This document shows, piece after piece, positions 16,425 through 26,212 of a DNA stretch of 64,000 nucleotides (its first letter is position 1; the number at the start of each line of letters is the position of its first letter). The translations under genes and the position numbers were made by a program. Source of the stretch: Salinibacterium sp. UTAS2018 (lineage in GTDB: Bacteria; Actinomycetota; Actinomycetes; Actinomycetales; Microbacteriaceae). Under the pieces are notes generated by a model. It did not search any database. It worked only from the letters and a program-made list of their open reading frames with translations, and was not told where the DNA came from. The stretch covers positions 2,666,001 through 2,730,000 of the forward strand of contig NZ_CP035375.1 in assembly GCF_004118935.1 (NCBI RefSeq), in the 5' to 3' direction.

Positions 16425-17468
16425 ATGGCTGCATCAGGCTCTAACCGTTCGGCGACACCTGACATGGTGTCGCCGAACGGCGCCGATCAAGCGGAAGCTA
16501 TTCAGGCGATTCGTCTTCGTCACCCTTGGCGCAACGTTGTCGCCGTGATTCTGGTGGCGATGCTCGCGCTCTTCGTGCTGGACGCTGCCCAGCGCGACGC
16601 GTATGGCTGGGACAACTTCGCCAAATACATCTTTGATCAGCGCATCTCGCAAGCAGCGGGCTACACGCTGTTGCTCACGGTGTACTCGATGATCATCGCG
16701 ATCATCTTGGGCGTCACTCTTGCCGTCATGCGTCTCTCGGACAACCCGGTGGTTAAGGGTATTGCCTGGCTCTACCTCTGGGTCTTCCGCGGCACTCCTG
16801 TCTACGTGCAGCTCGTATTCTGGGGTCTCTTCGCGACGATCTACTCCACGATCGATATCGGCATCCCCTTCACGGAGCCGTGGCTTTCACTCGAAACGAA
16901 CGACCTCATCAGCGTGTTCTGGCTCGCTGTGATCGGTCTGGCGCTCAACGAATCTGCCTACATGGCAGAGATCGTGCGCGCCGGCATCCTCTCGGTCGAC
17001 AAGGGCCAAGATGAAGCTGCTACCGCGCTGGGTATGTCGTGGATTCAAACCATGACTCGCGTTGTCATTCCCCAGGCCATGCGCATCATCATTCCGCCCA
17101 CGGGCAATGAAGTTATTTCGATGCTCAAGACCACCTCGCTGGTCACGGCCATCCCGTTCAGCCTGGAGCTCTACGGTCGTTCGCGCGACATCTCCGTTGT
17201 GATCTTCGACCCGATTCCGCTGTTGCTCGTCGCCTCTGCCTGGTACCTGCTGTTCACCTCGATTCTCATGGTGGGCCAGTACTTCTTGGAGAAGCGCTTC
17301 TCTCGCGGAGTTGGCCAGGCTCGCCCCGAAAAGACGGGGACCGAGACGGGGGCAATCACGCTGAAGACCGGTGTCATTACGACTCCGGGAGCGGCAGCCG
17401 CTGGCGAGGCTGGTTCTGATGCCAGTGCCGACCTGAGTACCGATCCTGAAGGAAAGGAGCACCAATGA
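16425..17468 (+). CDS. Amino acid ABC transporter permease
   Basis: This is a 347-residue inner-membrane permease of the HisM/GlnP type with about five to six helices. The ATPase-contact loop is clear at [22 protein letters not shown] non-conserved Ala/Thr/Gly-rich C-terminal tail of about 60 residues follows the last helix. ATG 16425 starts 5 bases after the upstream stop; an alternative ATG at 16464 falls in the loop of a strong hairpin (16447-16478) and would remove 13 non-conserved residues. Neither start has an obvious ribosome site. Confidence 0.9.
   Translation: MAASGSNRSATPDMVSPNGADQAEAIQAIRLRHPWRNVVAVILVAMLALFVLDAAQRDAYGWDNFAKYIFDQRISQAAGYTLLLTVYSMIIAIILGVTLAVMRLSDNPVVKGIAWLYLWVFRGTPVYVQLVFWGLFATIYSTIDIGIPFTEPWLSLETNDLISVFWLAVIGLALNESAYMAEIVRAGILSVDKGQDEAATALGMSWIQTMTRVVIPQAMRIIIPPTGNEVISMLKTTSLVTAIPFSLELYGRSRDISVVIFDPIPLLLVASAWYLLFTSILMVGQYFLEKRFSRGVGQARPEKTGTETGAITLKTGVITTPGAAAAGEAGSDASADLSTDPEGKEHQ
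16447..16478 (+). promoter_or_regulatory. Strong hairpin at the SBP-permease junction
   Basis: A perfect 12-bp stem (GTTCGGCGACAC with GTGTCGCCGAAC) encloses an 8-nt loop containing a possible permease start codon. Such structures after solute-binding protein genes often stabilise the upstream mRNA or attenuate downstream expression, so that the receptor outnumbers the permease. Its position inside the annotated permease N-terminus is unusual. Confidence 0.6.
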
Positions 17469-18247
17469 TGAACGCAGCTACAAGTAGCGTGCCCATGGTG
17501 CATGCCGATCGTGTCTCGAAGAGCTTCGGTTCTAACGAAGTCCTCAAGAGCATTTCGCTGTCGGTACCGCAGGGCGAGGTGATGTGTTTGGTCGGGCCAA
17601 GTGGTTCGGGCAAGTCAACCTTCTTGCGCTGCATCAACCATCTTGAACGAGTGGATGCCGGTCGACTCAGTGTCGAAGGCGTTCTGGTCGGGTACGAAGA
17701 GCGTGGCGACAAGCTCTATGAGCTCAAGCCGCGCGAAGCTGCTCGCCAGCGTCGGGATATCGGCATGGTGTTTCAGCGCTTCAATCTGTTCCCGCACATG
17801 ACGGCCCTCGAAAACATCATTGAGGCGCCCATCCGGGTGAACAAGGTCAAGAAAGAGGCCGCGGTCGCGCACGCTCAAGAGCTGCTCGCTCGCGTCGGCC
17901 TCGCTGATAAGGCGGATGCCTACCCGGCTCACTTGTCGGGTGGCCAGCAGCAGCGTGTGGCTATCGCGCGCGCTCTCGCCATGGAGCCCAAGCTCATGCT
18001 GTTCGATGAGCCGACCTCGGCGCTCGACCCGGAGCTCGTGGGCGAAGTGCTCGACGTCATGAAGGGTCTCGCCGAATCCGGCATGACCATGATCGTCGTC
18101 ACGCACGAGATGGGGTTCGCGCGTGAAGTCGCCGACCAGCTCGTGTTTATGGATGGTGGCGTTGTCGTGGAGTCGGGCGATCCCGACGAGGTTCTCGGTA
18201 ACCCACAGCACGAACGTACGAAAGCGTTTCTCTCCAAGGTTCTCTAA
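17465..18247 (+). CDS. Amino acid ABC transporter ATP-binding protein
   Basis: This is a 260-residue ATPase of the GlnQ/HisP class that drives the importer encoded just upstream. It shows Walker [10 protein letters not shown] near residue 44, the Q-loop region [11 protein letters not shown], the ABC signature LSGGQQQR, Walker [14 protein letters not shown] and the switch His in VVTHEMGFA. Its ATG overlaps the permease stop (ATGA, 17465-17468) and is preceded by AAAGGAG. It completes the three-gene operon. Confidence 0.94.
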   Translation: MMNAATSSVPMVHADRVSKSFGSNEVLKSISLSVPQGEVMCLVGPSGSGKSTFLRCINHLERVDAGRLSVEGVLVGYEERGDKLYELKPREAARQRRDIGMVFQRFNLFPHMTALENIIEAPIRVNKVKKEAAVAHAQELLARVGLADKADAYPAHLSGGQQQRVAIARALAMEPKLMLFDEPTSALDPELVGEVLDVMKGLAESGMTMIVVTHEMGFAREVADQLVFMDGGVVVESGDPDEVLGNPQHERTKAFLSKVL

Positions 18248-18267
18248 CCTCAGACGAGGCTCGCGAC

Positions 18268-18305
18268 GTGTCGAGGATGCTGGCTGTGACCAGTGTCCTC
18301 GACGC
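18268..18305. terminator. Bidirectional hairpin between convergent genes
   Basis: TCGAGGA (18271-18277) pairs with TCCTCGA (18296-18302), extended by flanking pairs and an inner CTGG/CCAG stem. It lies between the ABC ATPase and SDR stop codons. No T-run is present, so efficiency is uncertain. Confidence 0.45.
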
Positions 18306-18322
18306 CGCGCAATTGGTGGCTG

Positions 18323-19078
18323 CTAGCGCGGCTGCATCCGGATCGCACCGTCGAGCCTAATCACTTCACCGTTGAGCATCGGGTTCTCGACGATGTGCTG
18401 CACGAGCGCAGCGTATTCGGCCGGTCGTCCCAGGCGAGACGGATGCGGCACTTGCGCGCCGAGCGAATCTTGCGCCTCCTGCGGCAGGCCTGCCATCATC
18501 GGCGTCTCAAAGATGCCCGGAGCGATTGTCATGACGCGCACCAAGCTCGCCGCGAATTCGCGGGCGAGCGGCAGAGTCATCCCGGCGACACCCGCTTTAG
18601 ACGCGGCATACGCGGGCTGGCCAATCTGGCCATCGAAGGCAGCGACGGATGCCGTGTTCACGATCACGCCCCGTTCCCCGTCGATCGGCTCGGTCTCGAC
18701 CATCGCTGCCGCAGCCAGCCGGATGACGTTGAACGTGCCCACAAGGTTGATGCCGATCACGGTCTCGAAGGTCTCTAACGGCAGCACACCCTTGCGCCCG
18801 AGCGTCTTGCCGGGAGTTGCAACTCCGGCGCAGTTCACGACAATACGCAGCGGAGCCACCGAGCGCGCTAGGTCGACGGCAGCCTGAACGTCAACCTCGG
18901 AGCGCACGTCGGTGGGGGAGAACCGGAAGCCATGTTCGGCGGCGATTTCGAGTCCACGCGAGCTGGGCAGATCGGCGATGGTGACCTGCGCGCCCTGCGC
19001 GGCGAGAGCGTGAGCGGTGGACAGTCCGAGTCCACTGGCGCCGCCGGTGATGAGCGCTGCGGCATCCTGAATGTGCAT
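18323..19078 (-). CDS. SDR family oxidoreductase, 3-hydroxyacyl-CoA dehydrogenase type
   Basis: This is a 251-residue short-chain dehydrogenase resembling 3-hydroxyacyl-CoA dehydrogenase type 2 (HSD17B10-like). It has the NAD-binding TGGASGLG (residues 11-18), NCAG, the catalytic Ser in [10 protein letters not shown] and the YAASK motif, plus a PG-X-F-X-TPM substrate loop. The start is ATG 19078, which overlaps the upstream thiolase stop by one base (TAATG). The frame is open further upstream but that region is thiolase coding sequence. With the thiolase it could complete the last two steps of a beta-oxidation-like pathway. Confidence 0.88.
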   Translation of the reverse strand: MHIQDAAALITGGASGLGLSTAHALAAQGAQVTIADLPSSRGLEIAAEHGFRFSPTDVRSEVDVQAAVDLARSVAPLRIVVNCAGVATPGKTLGRKGVLPLETFETVIGINLVGTFNVIRLAAAAMVETEPIDGERGVIVNTASVAAFDGQIGQPAYAASKAGVAGMTLPLAREFAASLVRVMTIAPGIFETPMMAGLPQEAQDSLGAQVPHPSRLGRPAEYAALVQHIVENPMLNGEVIRLDGAIRMQPR

Positions 19079-20232
19079 TAAAGCCTTTCGATGAGGGTTG
19101 CGTTGGCCATGCCGCCGCCTTCGCACATCACTTGGAGTCCGAAGCGACCGCCGCTGGCGTCGAGGTGATTGACAAGAGTCGTGAGCAGGCGCGTGCCCGA
19201 GGAGCCGAGGGCGTGGCCGAGCGCGATGGCACCGCCGCGGGGGTTCACGATCGTGGGATCGACGGGGAATTCTTTGAGCCAGGCGAGGGCCACCGAGGCG
19301 AAGGCTTCGTTGACCTCGATGCTGTCGATCTGGTCGAGCCGGATGCCGCTGCGCTCGAGTACGCGATGCGTAGCGGGAATGATGCCGGTGAGCATCTCGA
19401 TGGGGTCGGAACCGACGACTGCAAAGGAATGGAAGCGCGCGCGAGGCGTCAACCCCAGAGCCGCGGCCCGCTCTTCGCTCATGATCAGCGCAGCGGAGGC
19501 GCCGTCGGTAAGCGGCGATGAGTTGCCGGCGGTCACGCGCCATTGAATCTCGGGAAAACGCCCGGCGGTAGCGGCATCGTAGAAGACGGGCGCGAGCGCA
19601 GAGAGCTTCTCGGCGGTGGTGCCGGGGCGCACGGTTTCGTCGCGATCGAGGCCAGCGAGCGGCAGAATCTCCGAGCTGAAATCGGAGGCCGCGGCACGAG
19701 CGTGGGAGAGGGCCGCATAGACGTCGAGGTCGTCGCGTTCCAGGCCCCAGCGCGCGGCAATGAGCTCTGCCGAGATGCCCTGCGTGACGAATCCTTCGGG
19801 GTAGCGGTTACGGGTAAGGCGGCTCATTCCACCTTGACCGAGCGTCGCTTGCCCAATCGGGTGGGTGCTCATGAGCTCGACACCGCACGCGATGACGATG
19901 TCATTGACCCCGGCCATGATCGATTGAGCGGCGAAGTGCGCGGCCTGCTGACTGGAGCCGCACTGGCGGTCGATCGTGGTGGCCGGCACCGACTCGGGGA
20001 ACCCCGCAGCCAGCACCGCAGTGCGGGTCACATTGGCTGCCTGGCGGCCAGATTGTGTGACGCAGCCGCCCATCACATCGTCGATGGTGGCGGGGTCGAG
20101 ATCGTGACGATCAACCAGACTGCGCAAGACGACGGCCAGAAGATCGACCGGATGCTCGCTGGAGAGCGCCCCGCCGGGTTTGCCCCGGCCCGAAGGCGTT
20201 CGAATCGCGTCAACAATGACTGCCGTTGTCAT
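19078..20232 (-). CDS. Acetyl-CoA C-acyltransferase (thiolase)
   Basis: This is a 384-residue thiolase that cleaves or forms 3-ketoacyl-CoA. The nucleophilic Cys is in [10 protein letters not shown] near residue 89. NEAFASV supplies the conserved Asn/Glu region, [16 protein letters not shown] contains the catalytic His, and the second Cys lies in [12 protein letters not shown]. It is translationally coupled to the downstream SDR. The substrate chain length cannot be decided from the sequence. Annotation as FadA or AtoB would be a guess. Confidence 0.92.
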   Translation of the reverse strand: MTTAVIVDAIRTPSGRGKPGGALSSEHPVDLLAVVLRSLVDRHDLDPATIDDVMGGCVTQSGRQAANVTRTAVLAAGFPESVPATTIDRQCGSSQQAAHFAAQSIMAGVNDIVIACGVELMSTHPIGQATLGQGGMSRLTRNRYPEGFVTQGISAELIAARWGLERDDLDVYAALSHARAAASDFSSEILPLAGLDRDETVRPGTTAEKLSALAPVFYDAATAGRFPEIQWRVTAGNSSPLTDGASAALIMSEERAAALGLTPRARFHSFAVVGSDPIEMLTGIIPATHRVLERSGIRLDQIDSIEVNEAFASVALAWLKEFPVDPTIVNPRGGAIALGHALGSSGTRLLTTLVNHLDASGGRFGLQVMCEGGGMANATLIERL

Positions 20233-20326
20233 GGCTCAACCCTAACCGCGAGGGCGGATGCGGGGAAGAGCGGGGTGCTGCTCGTAGAGCAAAGATATTC
20301 GGACTGTACGCCCGAAAAGCAGGCAC

Positions 20327-20357
20327 GAAAAAGCGGGCCCGCACTCGCGAGCCCGCT
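20327..20357 (-). terminator. Intrinsic terminator after the CoA-ester lyase gene
   Basis: On the minus strand AGCGGGC and GCCCGCT (20357-20351 and 20338-20332) form a 7-bp stem followed by a T-run (TTTTT at about 20331-20327). It lies 13 bases past the lyase stop and separates that gene from the thiolase unit. Confidence 0.75.
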
Positions 20358-20369
20358 GATTCACTACGG

Positions 20370-21224
20370 TTAGGCCGGTTCGACGCCAAACGCGCGGGCC
20401 AGCTTGTCGATCTTTTGGGCACGACCAAGGCGGGGCAGGTCGCTGCCGTCGCGGATGACGCGGCCGCGAGCCTCGAAGTCGTCCAAGAAATCGCGCGCCC
20501 ACGCCACATCAGAGCGTGTGGGGCTGATGACCTCATTGATGATCGGCAGTTGCTCGATGTCGAGGCAGAGCTTGCCGGTCATGCCGAGAGAAACGGCCAT
20601 GTCACCTTGTTCGCGCAGAACCGGGTGGCTCGTGCCGACGGTCGGCCCGTCGATCGGGCCGGGAAGGTTGCCGACCCGGCTGGCAATGACCAAGCGCGAG
20701 CGGGGGTAGGCCATGGCGAGGTCATCGGCGCTGGCGCCGGTGTCGCGACGGTAGTCGCCGCTACCGAAGGCAAGACGGTACGCACCGCGGGCGCGGGCGA
20801 TCGAGACAACTTCTTCGATTCCGAGAGCCGACTCCACGAGGGCGATCACGGGAGTGGCGCCCTTGAGACGGTCAAAAGTTTCAGAAACGTGAGCGGCCGC
20901 TTCTGCCTTGGCGAGCATGACGCCGCGCAGGCCAGGAAGGCCGGCGAGGGCATCCACATCGTCTGACCAGAAGTCAGAAGCACGGTCATTGATGCGCACC
21001 CAGCCGCTGCCGCCATTGCTCAACCACTGCACGACAGCGTCGCGGGCACTCGGCTTCAAGCGCGGATCAACAGCGTCTTCAACATCGAGAATGATCTGGT
21101 CGGCGCGCGAACGCTCGGCAGCGTCAAAGTCTTCGGGGCGGGTAGCCGCAACCAGGAGCCACGAACGCGCAATCTCAGCGGAAATCTCGGGGCTAGCGGG
21201 GGTGGTGGTAGTGCTTTCGGACAC
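20370..21224 (-). CDS. HpcH/HpaI aldolase family CoA ester lyase (CitE-like)
   Basis: This is a 284-residue TIM-barrel lyase of the citrate lyase beta/malyl-CoA lyase type. Signatures are ADQIILDVEDAVDP (acidic metal and substrate positions), the Arg in GWVRINDRAS, VIALVESALGIEEV with the metal-binding Glu, and LAFGSGDYRRDTG with the metal-binding Asp region. Family members cleave malyl-, citramalyl- or methylmalyl-CoA. The exact substrate is open. The start is GTG 21224. It neighbours thiolase and SDR genes but has its own terminator. Confidence 0.87.
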   Translation of the reverse strand: MSESTTTTPASPEISAEIARSWLLVAATRPEDFDAAERSRADQIILDVEDAVDPRLKPSARDAVVQWLSNGGSGWVRINDRASDFWSDDVDALAGLPGLRGVMLAKAEAAAHVSETFDRLKGATPVIALVESALGIEEVVSIARARGAYRLAFGSGDYRRDTGASADDLAMAYPRSRLVIASRVGNLPGPIDGPTVGTSHPVLREQGDMAVSLGMTGKLCLDIEQLPIINEVISPTRSDVAWARDFLDDFEARGRVIRDGSDLPRLGRAQKIDKLARAFGVEPA

Positions 21225-21322
21225 GCGTGAGCTGCTTTCTTTCAGAAGAGAGGCTACGATTTCGCGCCACTCGCAGCCTCAAGAGTAGCCGGTGGGAGCC
21301 TCCTGAGGCTGAAAATACGGCT

Positions 21323-24300
21323 TCAGGAAGCGAGCACCTTCGCGATGCGCTGAAGGCTCACCGATTCGGCCGTTCCGAGGTGCTGAGCGAAGAGACTCAA
21401 GCGCAGTTCTTCGAGCATCCACCGGGCGCGGGCAATCTGCGGTTCGGGATGCTGCTCCAGCGGCAGCGTGCCGCCCGCGTCCTTGTAGCGGCGGGTCGCC
21501 AACTCGACTTCGGACATCCACCCGCGGTCGCGGCCAGGGTTCTCGGTGAGCTTCGTGACGCGGTGCTCGATGCCCTTGAGGTAGACGGGGAGGCGGCGCA
21601 GTTGGGTGAGTCCTGTCGCCGAAACGAAGCCGGGGAACACGAGTGCATCAAGCTGTTCGCGCGCATCGCCGAGGGGTGCAATCAGATGCATGCTGGTCGC
21701 GGCACGAATGGCTTTATCGGCCAGTCGAACTCCCGACACTATGGATGCCACGAGGGAGACCGTTGCAAAGAGCGAGTCCACCAGCCCTGCCGAAATTTCG
21801 TTACGCAGCGCCTCGAACTCGGCCTGTTCGAACACCTCGCGATCGCCGATTACGGAGTCGACACAGGCGCGCAAGCAGTCGTCGAAGAGGGCGTTCGTCG
21901 AGCGGTACGGGCTCTGCGCTAGCACGAGCTTTTCGTTGCCCGTGAGATGTTCGTTGATGTACCCGAGCGGCGAGGGGATCGCTAGCAACAACAAACGACG
22001 AACCCCGCCCTGATGGGCAATGCCCTGGTCATAGGGAGTGGACATGAGGCGAATCGAAACCGAGTCGCCGACATCCACGAGCGCGGGGTAGGCCCGAATC
22101 GTGTTGCCACCGTGCTTGGTGTCGCGAGAGCGATCGAGCGTGCCGAAATCCCACGCGGTGATGCCGGAGCGTTCGAGCGTCTCCGCCGGGCGGCCGCCTG
22201 CAGGCGGTGCGGCGCCTTCAACGGCCCGCGCGACGCTCTCGCGGGCGACCGGCTTGAGGCTGGCCTGCAGGCTGCGCAGTGACTTGTTGGCGCCGACCTT
22301 CTTGCCACGCTCGTTGATCACGGCGAAGGTGACCTTGAGATGCGGGGGCACGCGATCGAGATCGAAGTCGGATGCCGCAACCTTCACATAGGTCAGGCGA
22401 GCGATTTCTTTGGCGAGATAATCAGTCAGGCCGGGGCCGTCGTCGAGGGCGGCAGTCGCCGGATCGTCCGGCACGCTCTCGAGCAGACGCCGGGCCCAGT
22501 CGGCGGCGGGCACGACGTTGCGACGGATCGGCTTCGGCAGCGACTTGATCAGCGCAGTCACGAGTTCTTCACGCAGGCCGGGAACCTGCCAGTCGAAGCC
22601 TTCGGGGCGCAGCCCGGCGAGCAGCGGGAGCGGCACCGCGATGGTGACGCCGTCATCGTCGGTTCCGGGTTCAAAGCGATACGTGAGGCTCAGCGTTTGA
22701 TCGCCGCGCACCCACGTGGTCGGGAAGGCGGTGTCGTCGACTTCAGCGTCATCCGCGTTCTCGAGCAGGTCATTCGTGGTGAGCGTGAGCAGGTCGGGGG
22801 AATCGTGGCGCGCTTTCTTCCACCAGCCCTCGAAATCACGAACGGAGGCGACGGTGGCGGGAATGCGCTTGTCGTAGAACTCGAAGATGGTTTCGTCGTC
22901 GTGCAGAATGTCGCGACGGCGGCTGCGTTCTTCGAGCTGTTCGAGGTCTCGACGCAGCGCGCGGTTGGAGGCGTCGAAGCCCCACACCCGCTTGTCGCGC
23001 TTGGTGAGGTCATCTTCGCCCTCCACGAGAGCGTGGCGAATGAACAATTCGCGGGCTGCAGGCAGATCGACGCGGGAGAACTGGATGCGCCGGCGGGCGG
23101 CAAGCGTTACGCCATAGAGAGTGACGCGTTCGAACGCTACGGCAGCACCTTGCTTCTTCTCCCAGTGCGGTTCGGAATAGCTGCGCTTCACGAGATCGCC
23201 AGCAAGCTTTTCGGCCCAGACAGGATCGATGGCAGCATTCGTGCGAGCGAAGAGCCTGCTCGTTTCCACGAGCTCGGCGCTCATGATCGCGTTGGGTTGT
23301 TTCTTCGCGAGGGCCGAGCCGGGGAAGATGACAAAGCGGGTTTGACGCGCGCCAATGTAGTCGCGCTTCGCGACGTCCTTGAGGCCAATGTGGCTGAGAA
23401 GACCCGCCAACAGCGAGCGATGGATGCCGTCGGGGTTCGAGTGCGCGTCGCCAATAACCAGCCCAAGCGGCTTGGCCATCCGGCTCAACTGGCGGTACAC
23501 GTCGTGCCATTCGCGCACCCGCAAATAGTTGAGGTATTCGTTCTTGCACATTCGTCGGAACTGGTTGCCCGAGAGCTCTTTCTGCTTCTCTTCGAGATAG
23601 TTCCAGAGGTTGAGCAGGGTGAGAAAGTCGCTCGTGGGGTCGATGAAGCGCGCGTGCTGCTGGTCGGCTTGCGGGCGTTTATCGAGGGGGCGCTCGCGGG
23701 GGTCTTGAATGCTGAGCGCGGCGACGATCGCCATGACTTCGCGCGTCGTGCTGTGCTGCTTCGATTCGATCACCATGCGCGCGAGGCGAGGGTCGATGGG
23801 AAGCTGCGTGAGTTGCTTGCCGATGCGGGTGATGCGCGGGGCAGCATCTTTCGCGTCCTTGCTGCTTGCGCCCGTGCGCGGGCCGTTAGCGCTCGACGAC
23901 GTTTTCGTGCTGCGGATGCCCGCAGTGTTTTCCACGGCACCCAACTCGGTCAGCAGGTCGAGACCGTCTTTGATGCCGCGCGAGTCTGGCGGCTGCAAGA
24001 AGGGGAACTCGGCAATGTTGCCGAGGCCGAGCGACACCATCTGCAGGATGACCGCGGCGAGGTTGGTGCGCAGAATCTCGGGTTCCATGAACTCGGGCCG
24101 CGCGTTGAAATCCTCTTCGGAGTAGAGGCGGATCGCAATACCGTCACTCGTTCGTCCGGAACGCCCCGAACGTTGGTTGGCGCTGGCCTGGCTGATCGCT
24201 TCGATCGGCAGGCGCTGAATTTTGGCGCGCGTGCTGTACCGGCTGATGCGCGCGGTTCCGGCGTCAATGACGTAGCGGATGCCGGGAACGGTCAGGCTGG

Positions 24301-25273
24301 TTTCGGCCACGTTGGTGGCCAGCACGATACGGCGCCGCGTGCCGGGAGTGCGCCGTGACTCGAAGACCCGGTGTTGCTCGGCGGCGCTCAGGCGACCGTA
24401 AAGGGGGAGCACCTCGGTGCCTTCGGAGAGCTTGCCCGCGTTGATACGGCCGCGGATCGCCTCTTCGGCATCCCGAATCTCGGTTTCACCCGAGAGGAAC
24501 ACAAGCACGTCGCCGTCGCTCTCGCGGGAGAGCTCGTCGAGCGCGTCGTTGATGCCCTCCAAGTAGTCGCGATCGGCGCGGTTGGCGGCAGCTTCTTCGG
24601 CGTCCTCGGATTCGAGATCGTCGCCAACGTTTTCTTCGGCGACGAGCGGGCGATACCGAATCTCCACCGGGAAGGTGCGGCCAGAAACCTCAATAATCGG
24701 CGCGCCATCGAAGTGCTTCGAGAAGCTCTCGGGGTCGATCGTGGCACTCGTAATGATGATGCTGAGATCCGGGCGCCGGGCGCGCAGCTGCTTGAGGTAG
24801 CCGAGCAAGAAGTCCACGGTGAGGCTGCGTTCGTGGGCCTCGTCGATGATGATCGCGTCGTACTTTTTGAGGTCGCGGTCGCGGTGAATCTCATTCAGCA
24901 GGATGCCGTCGGTCATCAGCTTCACACGCGTGTTTTTGCCCACACGGTCGGTGAAACGCACTTGGTAACCGACGAGGTCACCCATTTCGGTGCCGAGCTC
25001 TTCGGCGATGCGCTCGGCCACCGTGCGCGCGGCGATCCTTCGCGGCTGCGTGTGCCCGATGGATGTCTTACCCAGTTCCAACAAAATCTTGGGTAGCTGG
25101 GTGGTTTTTCCGCTACCGGTCGCTCCCGCGATGATCACGACTTGGTTGTCGCGGATGGCCGCCAAAATGTCATCTTTGCGCTGGCTGACGGGCAGCTCGG
25201 GCGGGTACGTCACAACAACGTCAGCGGGCGCGGAGGATGCAGTGCTGGCGGAGTGAACGTCGGAGGCAGACAT
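21323..25273 (-). CDS. hrpA: ATP-dependent RNA helicase HrpA
   Basis: This is a 1316-residue DEAH-box helicase of normal HrpA length. The helicase core occupies the first half: Walker A GATGSGKTTQ near residue 53, DEAH in IIIDEAHERSL, the SAT motif in ITSATIDPESF, and motif VI QRSGRSGRTSDG. The helicase-associated and OB regions follow, then the long C-terminal DUF3418 region specific to HrpA. In E. coli HrpA rescues stalled or collided ribosomes, and the same role is assumed here. The ATG at 25273 has a weak GAAGGG upstream. Confidence 0.95.
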   Translation of the reverse strand: MSASDVHSASTASSAPADVVVTYPPELPVSQRKDDILAAIRDNQVVIIAGATGSGKTTQLPKILLELGKTSIGHTQPRRIAARTVAERIAEELGTEMGDLVGYQVRFTDRVGKNTRVKLMTDGILLNEIHRDRDLKKYDAIIIDEAHERSLTVDFLLGYLKQLRARRPDLSIIITSATIDPESFSKHFDGAPIIEVSGRTFPVEIRYRPLVAEENVGDDLESEDAEEAAANRADRDYLEGINDALDELSRESDGDVLVFLSGETEIRDAEEAIRGRINAGKLSEGTEVLPLYGRLSAAEQHRVFESRRTPGTRRRIVLATNVAETSLTVPGIRYVIDAGTARISRYSTRAKIQRLPIEAISQASANQRSGRSGRTSDGIAIRLYSEEDFNARPEFMEPEILRTNLAAVILQMVSLGLGNIAEFPFLQPPDSRGIKDGLDLLTELGAVENTAGIRSTKTSSSANGPRTGASSKDAKDAAPRITRIGKQLTQLPIDPRLARMVIESKQHSTTREVMAIVAALSIQDPRERPLDKRPQADQQHARFIDPTSDFLTLLNLWNYLEEKQKELSGNQFRRMCKNEYLNYLRVREWHDVYRQLSRMAKPLGLVIGDAHSNPDGIHRSLLAGLLSHIGLKDVAKRDYIGARQTRFVIFPGSALAKKQPNAIMSAELVETSRLFARTNAAIDPVWAEKLAGDLVKRSYSEPHWEKKQGAAVAFERVTLYGVTLAARRRIQFSRVDLPAARELFIRHALVEGEDDLTKRDKRVWGFDASNRALRRDLEQLEERSRRRDILHDDETIFEFYDKRIPATVASVRDFEGWWKKARHDSPDLLTLTTNDLLENADDAEVDDTAFPTTWVRGDQTLSLTYRFEPGTDDDGVTIAVPLPLLAGLRPEGFDWQVPGLREELVTALIKSLPKPIRRNVVPAADWARRLLESVPDDPATAALDDGPGLTDYLAKEIARLTYVKVAASDFDLDRVPPHLKVTFAVINERGKKVGANKSLRSLQASLKPVARESVARAVEGAAPPAGGRPAETLERSGITAWDFGTLDRSRDTKHGGNTIRAYPALVDVGDSVSIRLMSTPYDQGIAHQGGVRRLLLLAIPSPLGYINEHLTGNEKLVLAQSPYRSTNALFDDCLRACVDSVIGDREVFEQAEFEALRNEISAGLVDSLFATVSLVASIVSGVRLADKAIRAATSMHLIAPLGDAREQLDALVFPGFVSATGLTQLRRLPVYLKGIEHRVTKLTENPGRDRGWMSEVELATRRYKDAGGTLPLEQHPEPQIARARWMLEELRLSLFAQHLGTAESVSLQRIAKVLAS

Positions 25274-25304
25274 AGCCCTTCAGCTTACGCGGTGTGGGCG
25301 TCGA

Positions 25305-25892
25305 CTAGGGCCTCGGTGACAGCCAGCGTCGCAGCATCCGCGTGACCCCGGGCAGCAAGACGTACGTCATGATCGGCGTCAGGCAGAGCGTCGTGAGGAG
25401 CACTCGCACGACGATCGGCAGCGCATCCCAGCCGGGAACCAGCATCGTCACGAGCAGAGTGAAGAGAAGGTTGAGCGGGAAGAAACCCAGCCAGATGGTC
25501 ACGGCTTGCTTCCAGCGCGGGGGAGCGGCGGGCACGGGCGAAACGAGGCCCGCCTGTTCAACGGTGACCTCGGTTGGCTCATCGAACCAGCCTTCGATTC
25601 CGGTGCGGCGTTCGGTGCGCTGATCGTGCACGAACCCGCTGCCGCTCTGCAGCCACCACGCGCGTTCGGGCGATTGCTCCCAGTGCAAGAGCGCTGCGTC
25701 ATCCGCGAATCGGTACAGCATGTGCCACGTGGTGCTGTTGGTGCCAGCGCGCACCCAACCCGAGCCGAGAAAGCCGGGATAGCTGGTGGCAAGGTTAATG
25801 CCGGTTTGCATCCAGGCGGTGGCTTCCGCAATGCGGGCCGGGTCGACGGTGCGTTCGATCGAGATCGTGATCGGGGCATTTTCGGGCGACAT
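25305..25892 (-). CDS. Membrane-anchored antibiotic biosynthesis monooxygenase (ABM) domain protein
   Basis: This is a 195-residue protein with an N-terminal ABM/dimeric alpha-beta barrel domain (ISIERTVDPARIAEATAWMQ, YPGFLGSGWVRAG, WHMLYRFADDAALLHWEQS) and two or three C-terminal membrane helices (AVTIWLGFFPLNLLFTLLVT, LPIVVRVLLTTLCLTPIMTY). A strong AAGGAGGG ribosome site lies before ATG 25892, so I prefer it to the upstream ATG at 25958, which would add 22 non-conserved residues. ABM domains can oxidise polyketides or degrade haem, but this domain-plus-membrane type has no established substrate. Confidence 0.82.
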   Translation of the reverse strand: MSPENAPITISIERTVDPARIAEATAWMQTGINLATSYPGFLGSGWVRAGTNSTTWHMLYRFADDAALLHWEQSPERAWWLQSGSGFVHDQRTERRTGIEGWFDEPTEVTVEQAGLVSPVPAAPPRWKQAVTIWLGFFPLNLLFTLLVTMLVPGWDALPIVVRVLLTTLCLTPIMTYVLLPGVTRMLRRWLSPRP

Positions 25893-26212
25893 GAGCGCCC
25901 TCCTTCTCTGTTGTCCAGCGGCAACAGTGACGTCCGGTGTGGGCTTCGCGGGTTTCAATTCTAAGTCGGATGCGCGGCTTCGAGCCTGTGCATATGTTAA
26001 GTTCTCGCAACGCGAAAACTGCTAATCTCCGTCACCCGATCGTTACCCCCACTGTGGGGTAGACACAGTAATCCACGCAGGAATCCGTCGTTCTTGTTGC
26101 GAATTGTGCTAATCGTCAGTTTCTATTGCTCTCACGTTCAGGAATACGGTGTAATGGCGGCCATGGGATTGGTCTACGCCGTCCCTTCGACCACCTTTCT
26201 ACTGGAGGAAAG
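25893..26212. other. 320-bp intergenic region
   Basis: This is the longest gap without a gene in the window. It carries the ribosome site of the ABM gene at its left end and the predicted promoter and leader of the peptide transporter operon at its right end. In between it is relatively AT-rich. I see no tRNA, riboswitch consensus or convincing hairpin. Confidence 0.6.
26126..26155 (+). promoter_or_regulatory. Predicted promoter of the peptide ABC operon
   Basis: A TTGCTC -35 (26126-26131) and TGTAAT -10 (26150-26155) with an 18-bp spacer give a transcript starting near 26162 and a leader of about 50 nt before the GGAGGAAAG ribosome site. Confidence 0.4.

Noticed and set aside
22340..24358. 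A 672-codon open frame on the plus strand inside hrpA
   Set aside because: The protein opposite has clear DEAH helicase motifs over the whole length; the plus-strand frame has low-complexity Gly/Arg/Val composition and no recognisable fold.
4491..26045. Shared 12-mer ACCCGATCGTTA upstream of two lipoprotein genes
   Set aside because: A 12-bp match is expected many times by chance in 64 kb, and no further similarity surrounds it.
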